From Neisseria lactamica NS19 (lineage in GTDB: Bacteria > Pseudomonadota > Gammaproteobacteria > Burkholderiales > Neisseriaceae), in assembly GCA_000193795.2 (NCBI GenBank), contig AEPI01000081.1, positions 1 to 64,000 of the forward strand: a DNA stretch of 64,000 nucleotides. The letters run 5' to 3'. The position numbers and the translations under genes are program-made. Shown in pieces: positions 27,097 through 36,620 of the stretch. Every line of letters starts with the position of its first letter. The first letter of the stretch is position 1. Below the pieces are notes generated by a model. It was given only the letters and a program-made list of their open reading frames with translations, searched no databases and was not told the origin of the DNA.

Positions 27097-27420
27097 TTGT
27101 CAATATTTTTAAGAGAAAAATTTAATTATCATGAAGGTTGCAACGAGATGGGTGAAGTATATTTTTATGACCCAAACGATGAGGAAAGCATTCTTTTTTA
27201 TGATGGGGAAGAATTGCTTGCAATCACCACAAGCAATGATCTACTATCATCAATGATAAAAATTGCAAGGTCGTTTAAGGATGGTTTCAGAGTTGTTGGT
27301 GATGAAAATGAGACTTACAAGGATATAAATAATGCATATCTACATGAGGATGATTATGAGCAGACGCAACAAAAAGAAGATAACTACATTAAAAAATTAA
27401 GGGCACCATTATTCCAATAA
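27097..27420 (+). CDS. AT-rich hypothetical protein beside a TpsA cassette, probably frameshifted near its end
   Basis: 107 residues from the TTG at 27097, or 90 from the ATG at 27148 (MGEVYFYDPNDEESILFYDG). Acidic, AT-rich and without a recognised family. AAGGAG lies only 3 nt before the TTG, so the start is uncertain. At the A6 run 27391-27396 a shift of one base would replace the ending LRAPLFQ by KGTIIPIIVPILLGIIALIL and a short Lys tail to 27479, a convincing transmembrane anchor. Its place before a TpsA (FHA-like) cassette suggests an orphan immunity-type or exchange-module gene, but that is inference. Confidence 0.45.
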   Translation: MSIFLREKFNYHEGCNEMGEVYFYDPNDEESILFYDGEELLAITTSNDLLSSMIKIARSFKDGFRVVGDENETYKDINNAYLHEDDYEQTQQKEDNYIKKLRAPLFQ

Positions 27421-27485
27421 TAGTTCCTATTTTACTTGGGATAATTGCATTAATATTAAAAATATTAAAAATTAATTAATCTTAA

Positions 27486-28211
27486 AGCAAAGCCGACGAC
27501 CGCACCCGCGCCCTGCAAACCCTGTCCGCCGGCGCCCAAGCCTACCAACTGGCCGATGGCGTCGGCAAAGTGGCCGACGCCGTCAAAAACCAAACCGGAC
27601 AGCAAGGCGCCGTCCTCTTGTCCGTCGAAGCCGGCTTCGGCTTTAAATCCGCCGGCAAAGAGCAAAACCAACACTACCGCCAAAGCCGGCAAAGCAGCCT
27701 TAAAGCCGGCGGCGACATCAATATCCGCAGCCGCGAGGGCGACATTACCGTCCAAGGCAGCAACATTACTGCGGGCGACACCATCCGCCTCGATTCCGCG
27801 CGCGACATCCGGCTGCAGTCGGCCCAAGACAGCCAACATCAGGACGGCAAAAACCGCAATGCCGGCGTACAAGTCGGCGTCGGGGTTTCCGTCGGTGCCC
27901 AAACCGGCGTCTATATCTATGCCGAAGCCGCCTACGGCAAAGGTAAAAACCGCACCGACAGCCAAACCCATCAAAACACCCTGCTGCAGTCCGACAAACT
28001 GCAGCTCAGCAGCAAGGGTAATACCGTGCTGAACGGCGCCCAAGCCCATGCAAAACGCATCGACGCCGAAGTCGGCGGCACACTGCACATCGAAAGCCCG
28101 CAGGACACTGTCGAACAGGAAAGCAAACAAAGCGGCGGCGGCATCCGCGCCCAAGTCGCGCTCGGTACCGCATGGAGCGTATCCGGCAACTACTTAAGGA
28201 GCACCCCTTGA
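27486..28211 (+). pseudogene. silent TpsA/FHA-like adhesin cassette (internal fragment, no start)
   Basis: The frame is open from a TAA at 27483 to the TGA at 28209-28211. It reads KADDRTRALQTLSAGAQAYQ, then SSLKAGGDINIRSREGDITV, then beta-helix repeats such as GNTVLNGAQAHAKRIDAEVG. These match the repeat region of large two-partner-secreted TpsA/HrpA proteins. No signal peptide, TPS domain or C-terminal toxin remains. Such cassettes act as recombination donors in Neisseria. Its last codons run into the maf ribosome site. Confidence 0.75.
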
Positions 28212-28822
28212 ATACCCTCTGCCTCGGTTCAAACAGCCCGCGCCGAATGGAAATCCTGACGCAGTTGGGCTACCGCGTCATCAAACTGCCCGCCGGCATC
28301 GACGAATCCGTTAAAGCCGGCGAAACACCTGCCTGTTACGTTCAAAGGATGGCGGCAGAAAAAAATCAGACGGCTTTGACCCTGTTTCTCGAAACCAACG
28401 GCACAATGCCCGATTTCCCCCTGATTACCGCCGACACCTGCGTCGTTTCAGACGGCATCATATTGGGCAAACCCCGCTCCCAAGCCGAAGCCATCGAATT
28501 TTTAAACCGATTGTCCGGCAAACGGCATACCGTCCTGACTGCCGTCTGCATTCATTATCGCGGCAATGCGGAAAACCGCATCCAAACCAACCGAGTTGTT
28601 TTCAAGCCCCTTACAGCCGGAGAAATTTCCGCCTATGTCCAAAGCGGCGAACCGATGGACAAGGCCGGCGCCTACGCCGTACAAGGCATAGGCGGCATTT
28701 TTATCCAATCCATCGAAGGCAGTTTCAGCGGCATTATGGGCTTGCCCGTTTATGAAACCGTTTCCATATTACAAAATTTAGGATACCCTACACCCCCCTT
28801 TATCCGGCTCCAAGCCCCATAA
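28208..28822 (+). CDS. maf: Maf-family nucleoside triphosphate pyrophosphatase
   Basis: 204 residues. LGSNSPRRMEIL is the Maf N-terminal motif; ADTCVV holds the catalytic Asp, and DKAGAYAVQGIGG the conserved C-terminal motif. It hydrolyses non-canonical or dTTP/UTP-type nucleotides. The TTG at 28208 is preferred because AAGGAG lies 6 nt upstream; the alternative ATG at 28172 would be inside the TpsA fragment. Confidence 0.88.
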   Translation: MNTLCLGSNSPRRMEILTQLGYRVIKLPAGIDESVKAGETPACYVQRMAAEKNQTALTLFLETNGTMPDFPLITADTCVVSDGIILGKPRSQAEAIEFLNRLSGKRHTVLTAVCIHYRGNAENRIQTNRVVFKPLTAGEISAYVQSGEPMDKAGAYAVQGIGGIFIQSIEGSFSGIMGLPVYETVSILQNLGYPTPPFIRLQAP

Positions 28823-28828
28823 ACCGCC

Positions 28829-29182
28829 GTGAACAAAAAAACCGCCTATTTTTTCGCATCATCCTGCCTGATTGCATTGATTATCCTGTCCCTTTCTTGG
28901 GAACTGTGGATTGCACCGTTGCGCCCGGGCGGTTCGTGGCTTGCATTAAAAGCCCTGCCCCTCTGCCTGCCGCTTTCGGGTATTCTCAAAAAGAACATCT
29001 ACACCTACCAATACAGCTCTATGTTGGTTCTGATTTATTTTGCCGAAGCCGTCATGCGCCTGTTCGACGCTTATCCCGCAGAACAAATTTGCGCCGCGCT
29101 TTCCGCAGTATTCAGCATCATCTTCTTCATATCCTGCCTGTCGTTCGTCAAACAATACAAGGAAACAAACAATGCCCGCTGA
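28829..29182 (+). CDS. DUF2069 small membrane protein
   Basis: 117 residues with four hydrophobic segments and a GTG start. WELWIAPLRPGGSWLALKALPL and YVYSS-like YTYQYSSMLVLIYFAEA match the DUF2069 family of unknown role. It overlaps pglL by 11 bp and lies 6 bp after maf. Confidence 0.8.
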   Translation: MNKKTAYFFASSCLIALIILSLSWELWIAPLRPGGSWLALKALPLCLPLSGILKKNIYTYQYSSMLVLIYFAEAVMRLFDAYPAEQICAALSAVFSIIFFISCLSFVKQYKETNNAR

Positions 29183-30986
29183 AACGCCCGTATCCGGCGT
29201 CCGCCCCGCCGCCAAACTGCCGATTTACCTATTGCCCTGTTTCCTCTGGATAGGCATCGTCCCCTTTACCTTCGCACTCAGACTGGAACCGTCGCCCGAC
29301 TTTTACCACGATGCCGCCGCCGCAGCCGGCCTGATTGTCCTATTGTTCTTCACGGCGGGAAAAAAGCTGTTTGATGTCAAAATCCCGCCTATCAGCTTCC
29401 TTCTGTTTGCAATGGCGGCGTTTTGGTATCTTCAGGCACGCCTGATGAACCTGATCTACCCCGGTATGAACGACATCGTCTCTTGGATTTTCATCTTGCT
29501 CGCCATCGGCGCGTGGGCCTGCAAGAGTTTAGTCGCACACTACGGACAAGAACGCATCGTTACCCTGTTTGCCTGGTCGCTGCTTATCGGCTCTCTGCTC
29601 CAATCCTGCATCGTCGTCATCCAATTTGCCGGCCGGGAAGACATCCCCCTGTTTCAAAACATCATCGTTTACAGCGGGCAAGGCGTAATCGGACACATCG
29701 GGCAACGCAACAACCTCGGACACTACCTGATGTGGGGCATACTCGCCGCCGCCTACCTCAACGGACAGCGAAAAATCCCGACCGCCTTAGGCGCAATCTG
29801 CCTGATTATGCAGACCGCCGTTTTAGGTTTGGTCAACTCGCGCACCATCTTGACCTACATAGCCGCCATCGCCCTCATCCTTCCCTTCTGGTATTTCCGT
29901 TCGGACAAATCCAACAGGCGGATGATGCTCAACATAGCCGCAGCCGTATTCCTTACCGCGCTGTTCCAATTTTCCATGAACACCATTCTGGAAACCTTTA
30001 CCGACATCCGCTACGAAACCGCCGTCGAACGCGTCGCCAACGGCGGTTTCACAGACCTGCCGCGCGAAATCGAATGGCGCAAAGCCCTCGCCGCCTTCCG
30101 GTCCGCCCCGATATTCGGGCACGGCTGGAACAGTTTTGCCCAACAAACCTTCCTCATCAATGCCGAACAGCACACCATACACGACAACATCCTCAGCAAC
30201 TTGTTCACCCATTCCCACAACATCGTCCTCCAACTCCTTTCAGAGATGGGGATCAGCGGCACGCTTCTGGTTGCCGCAACCCTGCTGACGGGCATTGCCG
30301 GGCTGCTGAAACGCCCCCTGACCCCCGCATCGCTTTTCCTAATCTGCACGCTTGCCGTCAGTATGTGCCACAGTATGCTCGAATATCCTTTGTGGTATGT
30401 CTATTTCCTCATCCCCTTCGGCCTGATGCTCTTTCTGTCCCCTGCAGGAGCTTCAGACGGCATCGCCTTCAAAAAAGCCGCCAACCTCGGCATACTGACC
30501 GCCTCCGCCGCCATATTCGCAGGATTGCTGCACCTGGACTGGACATACACCCGGCTGGTTAACTCCTTTTCCCCCGGCACTGACGACAGCGCCAAAACCA
30601 TCAACCGGAAAATCAACGAACTGCGCTATATTTCCGCAAACAGCCCGATGCTGTCCTTTTATGCCGACTTCTCCACCGTAAACTTCGCCCTGCCGGAACA
30701 CACCGAAACCCAACCTTGGGCGGAAGAAGCAACCCTCAAATCACTAAAATACCGCCCCTACTCCGCCACCTACCGCATCGCCCTCTACCTGATGCGGCAA
30801 GGTAAAGTTGCAGAAGCAAAACAATGGATGCGGGCGACGCAGTCCTATTACCCCTACCTGATGCCCCGATACGCCGACGAAATCCGCAAACTGCCCGTAT
30901 GGGCGCCGCTGCTGCCCGAACTGCTCAAAGACTGCAAAGCCTTCGCCGCCGCACCCGGGCATCCGGAAGCAAAACCCTGCAAATGA
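29172..30986 (+). CDS. pglL: O-oligosaccharyltransferase PglL
   Basis: A 604-residue polytopic membrane enzyme that transfers lipid-linked glycans to Ser residues of periplasmic proteins such as pilin. The Wzy_C/O-antigen ligase region includes GQRNNLGHYLMWGI and NLFTHSHNIVLQLLSEMGI, with the functionally important His. A C-terminal periplasmic TPR-like tail follows (about residues 430-604). The start at 29172 gives the usual length. Confidence 0.93.
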   Translation: MPAETPVSGVRPAAKLPIYLLPCFLWIGIVPFTFALRLEPSPDFYHDAAAAAGLIVLLFFTAGKKLFDVKIPPISFLLFAMAAFWYLQARLMNLIYPGMNDIVSWIFILLAIGAWACKSLVAHYGQERIVTLFAWSLLIGSLLQSCIVVIQFAGREDIPLFQNIIVYSGQGVIGHIGQRNNLGHYLMWGILAAAYLNGQRKIPTALGAICLIMQTAVLGLVNSRTILTYIAAIALILPFWYFRSDKSNRRMMLNIAAAVFLTALFQFSMNTILETFTDIRYETAVERVANGGFTDLPREIEWRKALAAFRSAPIFGHGWNSFAQQTFLINAEQHTIHDNILSNLFTHSHNIVLQLLSEMGISGTLLVAATLLTGIAGLLKRPLTPASLFLICTLAVSMCHSMLEYPLWYVYFLIPFGLMLFLSPAGASDGIAFKKAANLGILTASAAIFAGLLHLDWTYTRLVNSFSPGTDDSAKTINRKINELRYISANSPMLSFYADFSTVNFALPEHTETQPWAEEATLKSLKYRPYSATYRIALYLMRQGKVAEAKQWMRATQSYYPYLMPRYADEIRKLPVWAPLLPELLKDCKAFAAAPGHPEAKPCK

Positions 30987-31175
30987 CCCGCTCCGGCGGA
31001 TACGGATGCCGCCCGAAATGTAAAGCTCCCTGCAAGACATTGCAAAAAACAGCAAACCGGCAGGGAAATACGCTATCAAAAAACATTGCAGCCGTGTTAA
31101 GATGAACCGTCAAACAATCTTTTCACGCCCCGCCCGAAACAGAATCGGGGCAGACCCTTACGAAAAGGAAACACC

Positions 31176-31853
31176 ATGAGCCGCGTATTACTCGTAGATG
31201 ACGATGCCCTGCTGACCGAACTGCTGACCGAATACCTGAGTGCCGAAGGGCTGAACGTCCGCAGCGTTTCCGACGGCGAAGCCGGCGTACAGGAAATCCT
31301 AAGCGGGCAATACGATGTAGTCGTATTGGATTCCATGATGCCCAAAATGAACGGGCTGGACGTTTTGAAAAACGTCCGCGCCCAAAGCACCGTCCCCATC
31401 ATTATGCTGACCGCCAAAGGCGACGACATCGACCGCATCATCGGCTTGGAAATGGGTGCGGACGACTACGTGCCCAAACCCTGCACGCCGCGCGAACTCT
31501 TGGCGCGCATCAACGCCATCCTGCGCCGCACGCAACACGGCGGCGAACAAAACAACGCGCCGAACAGCATCTCCGCCAGCGATGTTGTCCTATACCCCGC
31601 CAAACGCCAGGCTTCCGTCAAAGACACGCCGCTGGAGCTGACCAGTACCGAGTTCAACCTGCTCGAAGTCCTGATGCGCCACGCCGGCCAGGTGGTCAGC
31701 AAAGAAACCTTGTCCGTCGAAGCGCTCGACCGCAAACTGGCAAAATTCGACCGCAGCATCGACGTACACATTTCCAGCATCCGGCACAAACTGGGCGATG
31801 CCTCGCTGATTCAAACCGTACGCGGTTTGGGCTACCTGTTTGTCAAAAACTGA
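31176..31853 (+). CDS. misR: two-component response regulator MisR (CpxR-like)
   Basis: 225 residues: receiver domain with LLVDDDALLTELL and phospho-acceptor Asp52 (VVVLDSMMPKMNG), then an OmpR-type winged helix with VHISSIRHKLGDASLIQTVRGLGYLF. It pairs with MisS. AAAAGGAAACACC precedes the start. In Neisseria this system controls envelope stress and LOS-related genes. Confidence 0.94.
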   Translation: MSRVLLVDDDALLTELLTEYLSAEGLNVRSVSDGEAGVQEILSGQYDVVVLDSMMPKMNGLDVLKNVRAQSTVPIIMLTAKGDDIDRIIGLEMGADDYVPKPCTPRELLARINAILRRTQHGGEQNNAPNSISASDVVLYPAKRQASVKDTPLELTSTEFNLLEVLMRHAGQVVSKETLSVEALDRKLAKFDRSIDVHISSIRHKLGDASLIQTVRGLGYLFVKN

Positions 31854-31865
31854 AGCAGCGGGCAA

Positions 31866-33287
31866 ATGAAACTGTTCCAACGCATCTTCGCCACATTTTG
31901 CGCGGTTATCGTCTGCGCAATCTTTGTGGCGAGTTTTTCTTTTTGGCTGGTGCAAAACACCCTTGCCGAAAACCAATTCAACCAACGCCGCACCATCGAA
32001 ACCACATTGATGGGCAGCATTATTTCCGCATTCCGGGCGCGCGGGGACGCGGGCGCGCGGGAAATCCTGACGGAATGGAAAGACAGCCCCGTCTCATCGG
32101 GCGTGTACGTCATACAGGGCGACGAGAAAAAAGACATCCTGAACCGGTATATCGACAGCTACACCATCGAACGCGCCCGGCTTTTCGCCGCCGGACACCC
32201 GCATTCCAACCTTGTCCGCATCGAATACGACCGCTTCGGCGAAGAATACCTGTTCTTCACCAAAGACTGGGACAAACTCCAAGCCCGCCGCCTGCCCAGC
32301 CCCCTGTTGATCCCCGGCCTGCCGCTCGCCCCGATTTGGCACGAACTCATCATATTGTCCTTCATCATCGTCGTCGGACTGCTGATGGCGTACATCCTCG
32401 CCGGCAATATCGCCAAACCCATCAGGATACTGGGCGACGGTATGAACCGGATTGCCGGAGGGGAACTGGAAACCCGCATTTCACAGCAAATCGACGACCG
32501 CGACGACGAATTGTCCCACCTCGCGCTGCAATTCGACAAAATGGCGGAAAAACTCGAAAAACTCGTTGCCAAAGAACGCCACCTGCTCCACCACGTTTCC
32601 CACGAAATGCGCTCCCCGCTTGCCCGTATGCAGGCGATTGTCGGGTTAATTCAGGCGCAGCCCCAAAAACAGGAGCAATATCTCAAACGGCTGGAAGGCG
32701 AACTGACCCGCATGGATACGCTGGTCGGGGAGCTGTTGACCCTGTCCCGCCTCGAAACCTCCAATATGGCTTTGGAAAAAGAAAACCTCGCCCTCATCCC
32801 CTTCCTCGGCAACCTTGTGGAAGACAACCAAAGTATCGCCCAAAAGAACGGACAGACGGTCGCCCTGTCCGTTGACGGGAAAATCTCCGAAAACACAACC
32901 ATCCTTGCCAATGAAAGCTACCTGTACCGCGCCTTCGACAACGTTATCCGCAACGCCGTCAACTACAGTCCCGAAGGCAGCACCGTCCTGATTCATATCG
33001 GACAAAGCCACAAACACTGGATTATCGACGTTACCGACAACGGGCCGGGCGTGGACGAAATGCAGCTTCCCCATATCTTTACCGCCTTTTACCGCGCCGA
33101 TTCGGGAGCGGGCAAACCCGGGACCGGCCTCGGTTTGGCGATTGCCCGCCACATCATCGGGCAGCACGGCGGGAAAATCATTGCCGAAAACATCAAGCCG
33201 AACGGCCTGCGGATGCGCTTCATCCTGCCCAAGGCAAAAACGGCTTCCAAGCAGAAAAAGGAACAAGCCGGCCATAATGCCGCCTGA
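31866..33287 (+). CDS. misS: two-component sensor histidine kinase MisS (CpxA-like)
   Basis: 473 residues. TM1 (residues 8-30), a periplasmic sensor domain, TM2 (162-180) and a HAMP linker. The H-box is HHVSHEMRSPLARM with His246; the N-box is FDNVIRNAVNYS; the G-boxes are DNGPGVD and GTGLGLAIARH. It lies 12 bp after misR. Confidence 0.94.
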   Translation: MKLFQRIFATFCAVIVCAIFVASFSFWLVQNTLAENQFNQRRTIETTLMGSIISAFRARGDAGAREILTEWKDSPVSSGVYVIQGDEKKDILNRYIDSYTIERARLFAAGHPHSNLVRIEYDRFGEEYLFFTKDWDKLQARRLPSPLLIPGLPLAPIWHELIILSFIIVVGLLMAYILAGNIAKPIRILGDGMNRIAGGELETRISQQIDDRDDELSHLALQFDKMAEKLEKLVAKERHLLHHVSHEMRSPLARMQAIVGLIQAQPQKQEQYLKRLEGELTRMDTLVGELLTLSRLETSNMALEKENLALIPFLGNLVEDNQSIAQKNGQTVALSVDGKISENTTILANESYLYRAFDNVIRNAVNYSPEGSTVLIHIGQSHKHWIIDVTDNGPGVDEMQLPHIFTAFYRADSGAGKPGTGLGLAIARHIIGQHGGKIIAENIKPNGLRMRFILPKAKTASKQKKEQAGHNAA

Positions 33288-33379
33288 CCCTTCAGACGGC
33301 ATCGGCGCGACCCGCCGGCCCCGAACGGACAAACAGCCGCCCTCCCGAAATCCCGCCCCCGTCCGCAAAGGAACGCACT

Positions 33380-35806
33380 ATGCCGACACAAACCGATCCG
33401 GGCTACTTCTTTATGCCCGACCACATCATCCTGATAAGGACGGACGAACAACCGTACAGCCTTGGCGAACGCCTGCTCGGCAACCTGCTGGGCACGCCTT
33501 TCCGAGGGAAAATCACCCCCGTCCGGCCGCGCCATCACAGCATTGCCGGCCTGTCAGCCTATACGGATTTCGACAAAATCCCCGGCAGCGCGGATTTGAT
33601 TATTGCCGTTACCCCGCCCGACAGTTACGATGCCCTGTTCAAAACCTGCCGGAAAAAACAACTCCCGCACATCATCCTCATACAGGACTGGGACAGCCTG
33701 CCCCCGTCCGAACTGCATACCGCCGAAACCGCCATCCGGAAACACCACGGAAACGGACTCAACATTACCGCCTGCACCACGGCAGGCATCCAGATTCCCT
33801 CACTCGGACTCAACATCAGCACCCAAAACGAATACGCCGCCGGCCATACCGCCATACTGACCGGAAATGCCGCCGTCAGCCGCGAAATCGACGGCATCCT
33901 CAAAAAACTCCGCCAAGGCACATCCCGCCACATCAGCCTGAACTACACTGTCAGCCCCATCACATCCTCCGACTGGCTCAACCGCTTCGGACACAGCCGG
34001 CACACCAAAGCCGCCGTCCTGCACCATAACCTCGAAGAAGACCAGCGCAAACTGTTCAGCGCCATACGCCAATTTACCCGCCACACACCGCTCGTCCTCC
34101 ACATTACCTACCGCACGGACGAAACCGACCGCGCCGTACTGCACAGCCTCGCCCGCCGCTGCAACTTCCTCATCAGCTTCGACACCGACGGCCTCGAAGC
34201 CGCACTGCGCGCCCTGCTGTCCGACCTGCCCCCGCTGTCCCGGCTCGATATCCTGTCCGACGCGCCTGCCGAATGGCTGAACGCGCACGCCCCCGAAAAC
34301 CTCACCCTCCACTTTCCAAACCTCCCCCCGCAAGTCCGCAACGGATACCTGACAGGCACACCCTCGCCTTCGCGCTTCCACGACACCGTTTCCCGACAGC
34401 TTGCCCGTCCCGACACACAGGCCGTACTGGCAATACCCGCCCCTTCCGGAGACGGGGACGACAAAAAAACAACACGCGCCCTTATCCGACTGTCCGAACA
34501 GACCGCCAAACCCCTGCTCGTCAGCAGCCCCTTTGCAGACGGCATCCCCCTCTTCGACAACCCCTTGCAGGCAATCCGCACCCTTTCCTACCGCAATACC
34601 GCCGCCGCCCTGAAACAGGCGCAGCTGGACATTGCACCGCCGCAGCCCTGCCGTCTGAAGCCCCTTCAAACCCCAAACATCAAAAAAGCCCTCGAAGCCG
34701 CCGACCCCTCCCTAATCGCCGAAGCCCTGCGCCTCCCCCCCTACCGGCACACCGCCCACAACGCCGTACAATTCCAATTCCGCAACCACCCCGTTTACGG
34801 CGGCATCCTGACCGCGCGGTACGACGGCAAAACCGCCGCCGCACTCCCTCCGTTTACCACGCTCGACAGCCTCCGCCTCGCCCGGTTTGCCGAACTCGAC
34901 GACACACAAACCCTCGACCGGTTCCTCCTCACACTGACCGCCCTTTCCGAACACAACCTGAACCTCGGCATCATCACACTCAACCTCAACGGCGGGCAAT
35001 ACAGCAGCGATTTCACCTTAAAGACACCCGAAACACACGACACGCCAAAACGCAAGAACACAGGCAAAGCCGCCCAAACCCTCGAACACGCCGCCGCAAA
35101 AATGCACAGTGCCGCCCGATACCTGAAACACAAAAACCCGACGGCCTCCGAGTTTCTCCGGCACACAAGCGAAGCCGCCGCCGAACTGCTCGGCAGCAAA
35201 ACCGAAACCGGAGCAGCCGTCCCCAACGTACTTGCCCCCTATCCCGCAGCACACCCCAAAACCCTATCCCTGAAAAACAACACGACCGTTACCATTACCC
35301 CCCTTTTGCCCGAAGACGCAGAAGCCAAACAACAATTCGTCCGCAACCTCGACCCCGAAGCCCGGTACACGCGCTTCATGACCCGGACCAACGAACTGCC
35401 CGCAGCCACATTGGCGCGCCTATGCAATCTCGATTACCACTGCGAAGCCGCGTGGGCGGCAAAAGATGCCGGCGGCAACATCATCGCCGTCGCTCGCCAT
35501 AGCCGCCTCAACCGCAACGAATGCGAGTTCGCCATCGCACTGGCGGAACCTATGCGCGGCAGCGGGCTGGCACAAAAAATGATGGAACTCGTCATCCGTA
35601 CCGCAGCACAACAAGGCTACCGAGCCATCAGCGCCGACATCCTCAAAACCAACACCCTCATGATCAAACTTGCTGAAAAATCAGGATTTACCCTAAAAGA
35701 ATCAGATACCGAAAAAAACCTGTACCGCGCATACCTGAACCTCACGGCAGACAAAACAACAGCAAAAACAAATAAAAACTTGCACACCGGCCGCAAAATA
35801 ACCTAA
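33380..35806 (+). CDS. large GNAT-fused protein, Pat/PatZ-like lysine acetyltransferase family
   Basis: 808 residues. The C-terminal 190 residues are a GNAT domain (RFMTRTNELPAATLARLCNL, then EPMRGSGLAQKMMELVIRTA as the acetyl-CoA loop). The N-terminal 600 residues have the overall layout of an ADP-forming acyl-CoA-synthetase-like module but it is divergent. PatZ-type enzymes acetylate metabolic enzymes such as acetyl-CoA synthetase. Target and activity are not shown here. It precedes rpsP by 45 bp. Confidence 0.72.
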   Translation: MPTQTDPGYFFMPDHIILIRTDEQPYSLGERLLGNLLGTPFRGKITPVRPRHHSIAGLSAYTDFDKIPGSADLIIAVTPPDSYDALFKTCRKKQLPHIILIQDWDSLPPSELHTAETAIRKHHGNGLNITACTTAGIQIPSLGLNISTQNEYAAGHTAILTGNAAVSREIDGILKKLRQGTSRHISLNYTVSPITSSDWLNRFGHSRHTKAAVLHHNLEEDQRKLFSAIRQFTRHTPLVLHITYRTDETDRAVLHSLARRCNFLISFDTDGLEAALRALLSDLPPLSRLDILSDAPAEWLNAHAPENLTLHFPNLPPQVRNGYLTGTPSPSRFHDTVSRQLARPDTQAVLAIPAPSGDGDDKKTTRALIRLSEQTAKPLLVSSPFADGIPLFDNPLQAIRTLSYRNTAAALKQAQLDIAPPQPCRLKPLQTPNIKKALEAADPSLIAEALRLPPYRHTAHNAVQFQFRNHPVYGGILTARYDGKTAAALPPFTTLDSLRLARFAELDDTQTLDRFLLTLTALSEHNLNLGIITLNLNGGQYSSDFTLKTPETHDTPKRKNTGKAAQTLEHAAAKMHSAARYLKHKNPTASEFLRHTSEAAAELLGSKTETGAAVPNVLAPYPAAHPKTLSLKNNTTVTITPLLPEDAEAKQQFVRNLDPEARYTRFMTRTNELPAATLARLCNLDYHCEAAWAAKDAGGNIIAVARHSRLNRNECEFAIALAEPMRGSGLAQKMMELVIRTAAQQGYRAISADILKTNTLMIKLAEKSGFTLKESDTEKNLYRAYLNLTADKTTAKTNKNLHTGRKIT

Positions 35807-35851
35807 AATTGACCGTTTCCATATATCCGATTTTTTTCAAAAGGACTCAAA

Positions 35852-36097
35852 ATGGTAGTTATCCGCTTGGCACGCGGCGGCTCGAAACACCGCCCTTTCT
35901 ACAACGTTATCGTTACCGATTCGCGCAACCGCCGCGACGGCCGCTTTATCGAGCGCGTAGGCTTCTACAACCCCGTAGCCAATGAAAAACAAGAGCGCGT
36001 CCGCCTCAACGCCGACCGCCTGAACCACTGGATTGCACAAGGCGCACAAATCAGCGACGCCGTTGCAAAACTGGTTAAAGAACAAAAAGCCGCCTAA
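35852..36097 (+). CDS. rpsP: 30S ribosomal protein S16
   Basis: 81 residues matching S16 from MVVIRLARGGSKHRPFYNVI to the C-terminus. AAAGGACTC is the ribosome site. First gene of rpsP-rimM-trmD-rplS. Confidence 0.97.
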   Translation: MVVIRLARGGSKHRPFYNVIVTDSRNRRDGRFIERVGFYNPVANEKQERVRLNADRLNHWIAQGAQISDAVAKLVKEQKAA

Positions 36098-36110
36098 TCC
36101 CCTTCCCGCT

Positions 36111-36620
36111 ATGGCAGACGCTCAAAACCGGGTAGCTATGGGCTACATCAAAGGCGTATTCGGCATAAAAGGCTGGCTGAAAATCGCCGCCGATACCGAA
36201 TATGCCGACAGCCTTTTGGATTACCCCGAGTGGCAATTGGTAAAAGACGGGAAAACCGTTGCCGTCTCCCTTGAGGAGGGTAAAATTGTCAACGGCGAAC
36301 TCCAAGTCAAATTTGAAGGGATAAACGACCGCGATTCGGCATTCTCATTGCGCGGTTACACCATCGAAATACCCCGTGAAGCCTTCGCACCGACGGAAGA
36401 AGGGGAATACTACTGGGCAGACTTGGTGGGGATGACCGTCGCCAACAAAGACAATACCGTACTGGGCAAAGTCAGCAGCCTGATGGAAACCGGTGCAAAC
36501 GATGTATTGGTGGTTGACGGGGAATACGGGCAAATCCTGATTCCGTTCGTATCCCAATACGTCGAAACCGTCAATGCCGGCAGTAAAACCATTATTGCCG
36601 ATTGGGGTTTGGACTACTGA
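36111..36620 (+). CDS. rimM: 16S rRNA processing protein RimM
   Basis: 169 residues: N-terminal RimM domain (MGYIKGVFGIKGWLKI) and C-terminal PRC-barrel (YYWADLVGMTV). It assists 30S maturation and binds S19. The start at 36111 was chosen over a frame extending into rpsP. The stop overlaps the trmD start by one base. Confidence 0.95.
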   Translation: MADAQNRVAMGYIKGVFGIKGWLKIAADTEYADSLLDYPEWQLVKDGKTVAVSLEEGKIVNGELQVKFEGINDRDSAFSLRGYTIEIPREAFAPTEEGEYYWADLVGMTVANKDNTVLGKVSSLMETGANDVLVVDGEYGQILIPFVSQYVETVNAGSKTIIADWGLDY

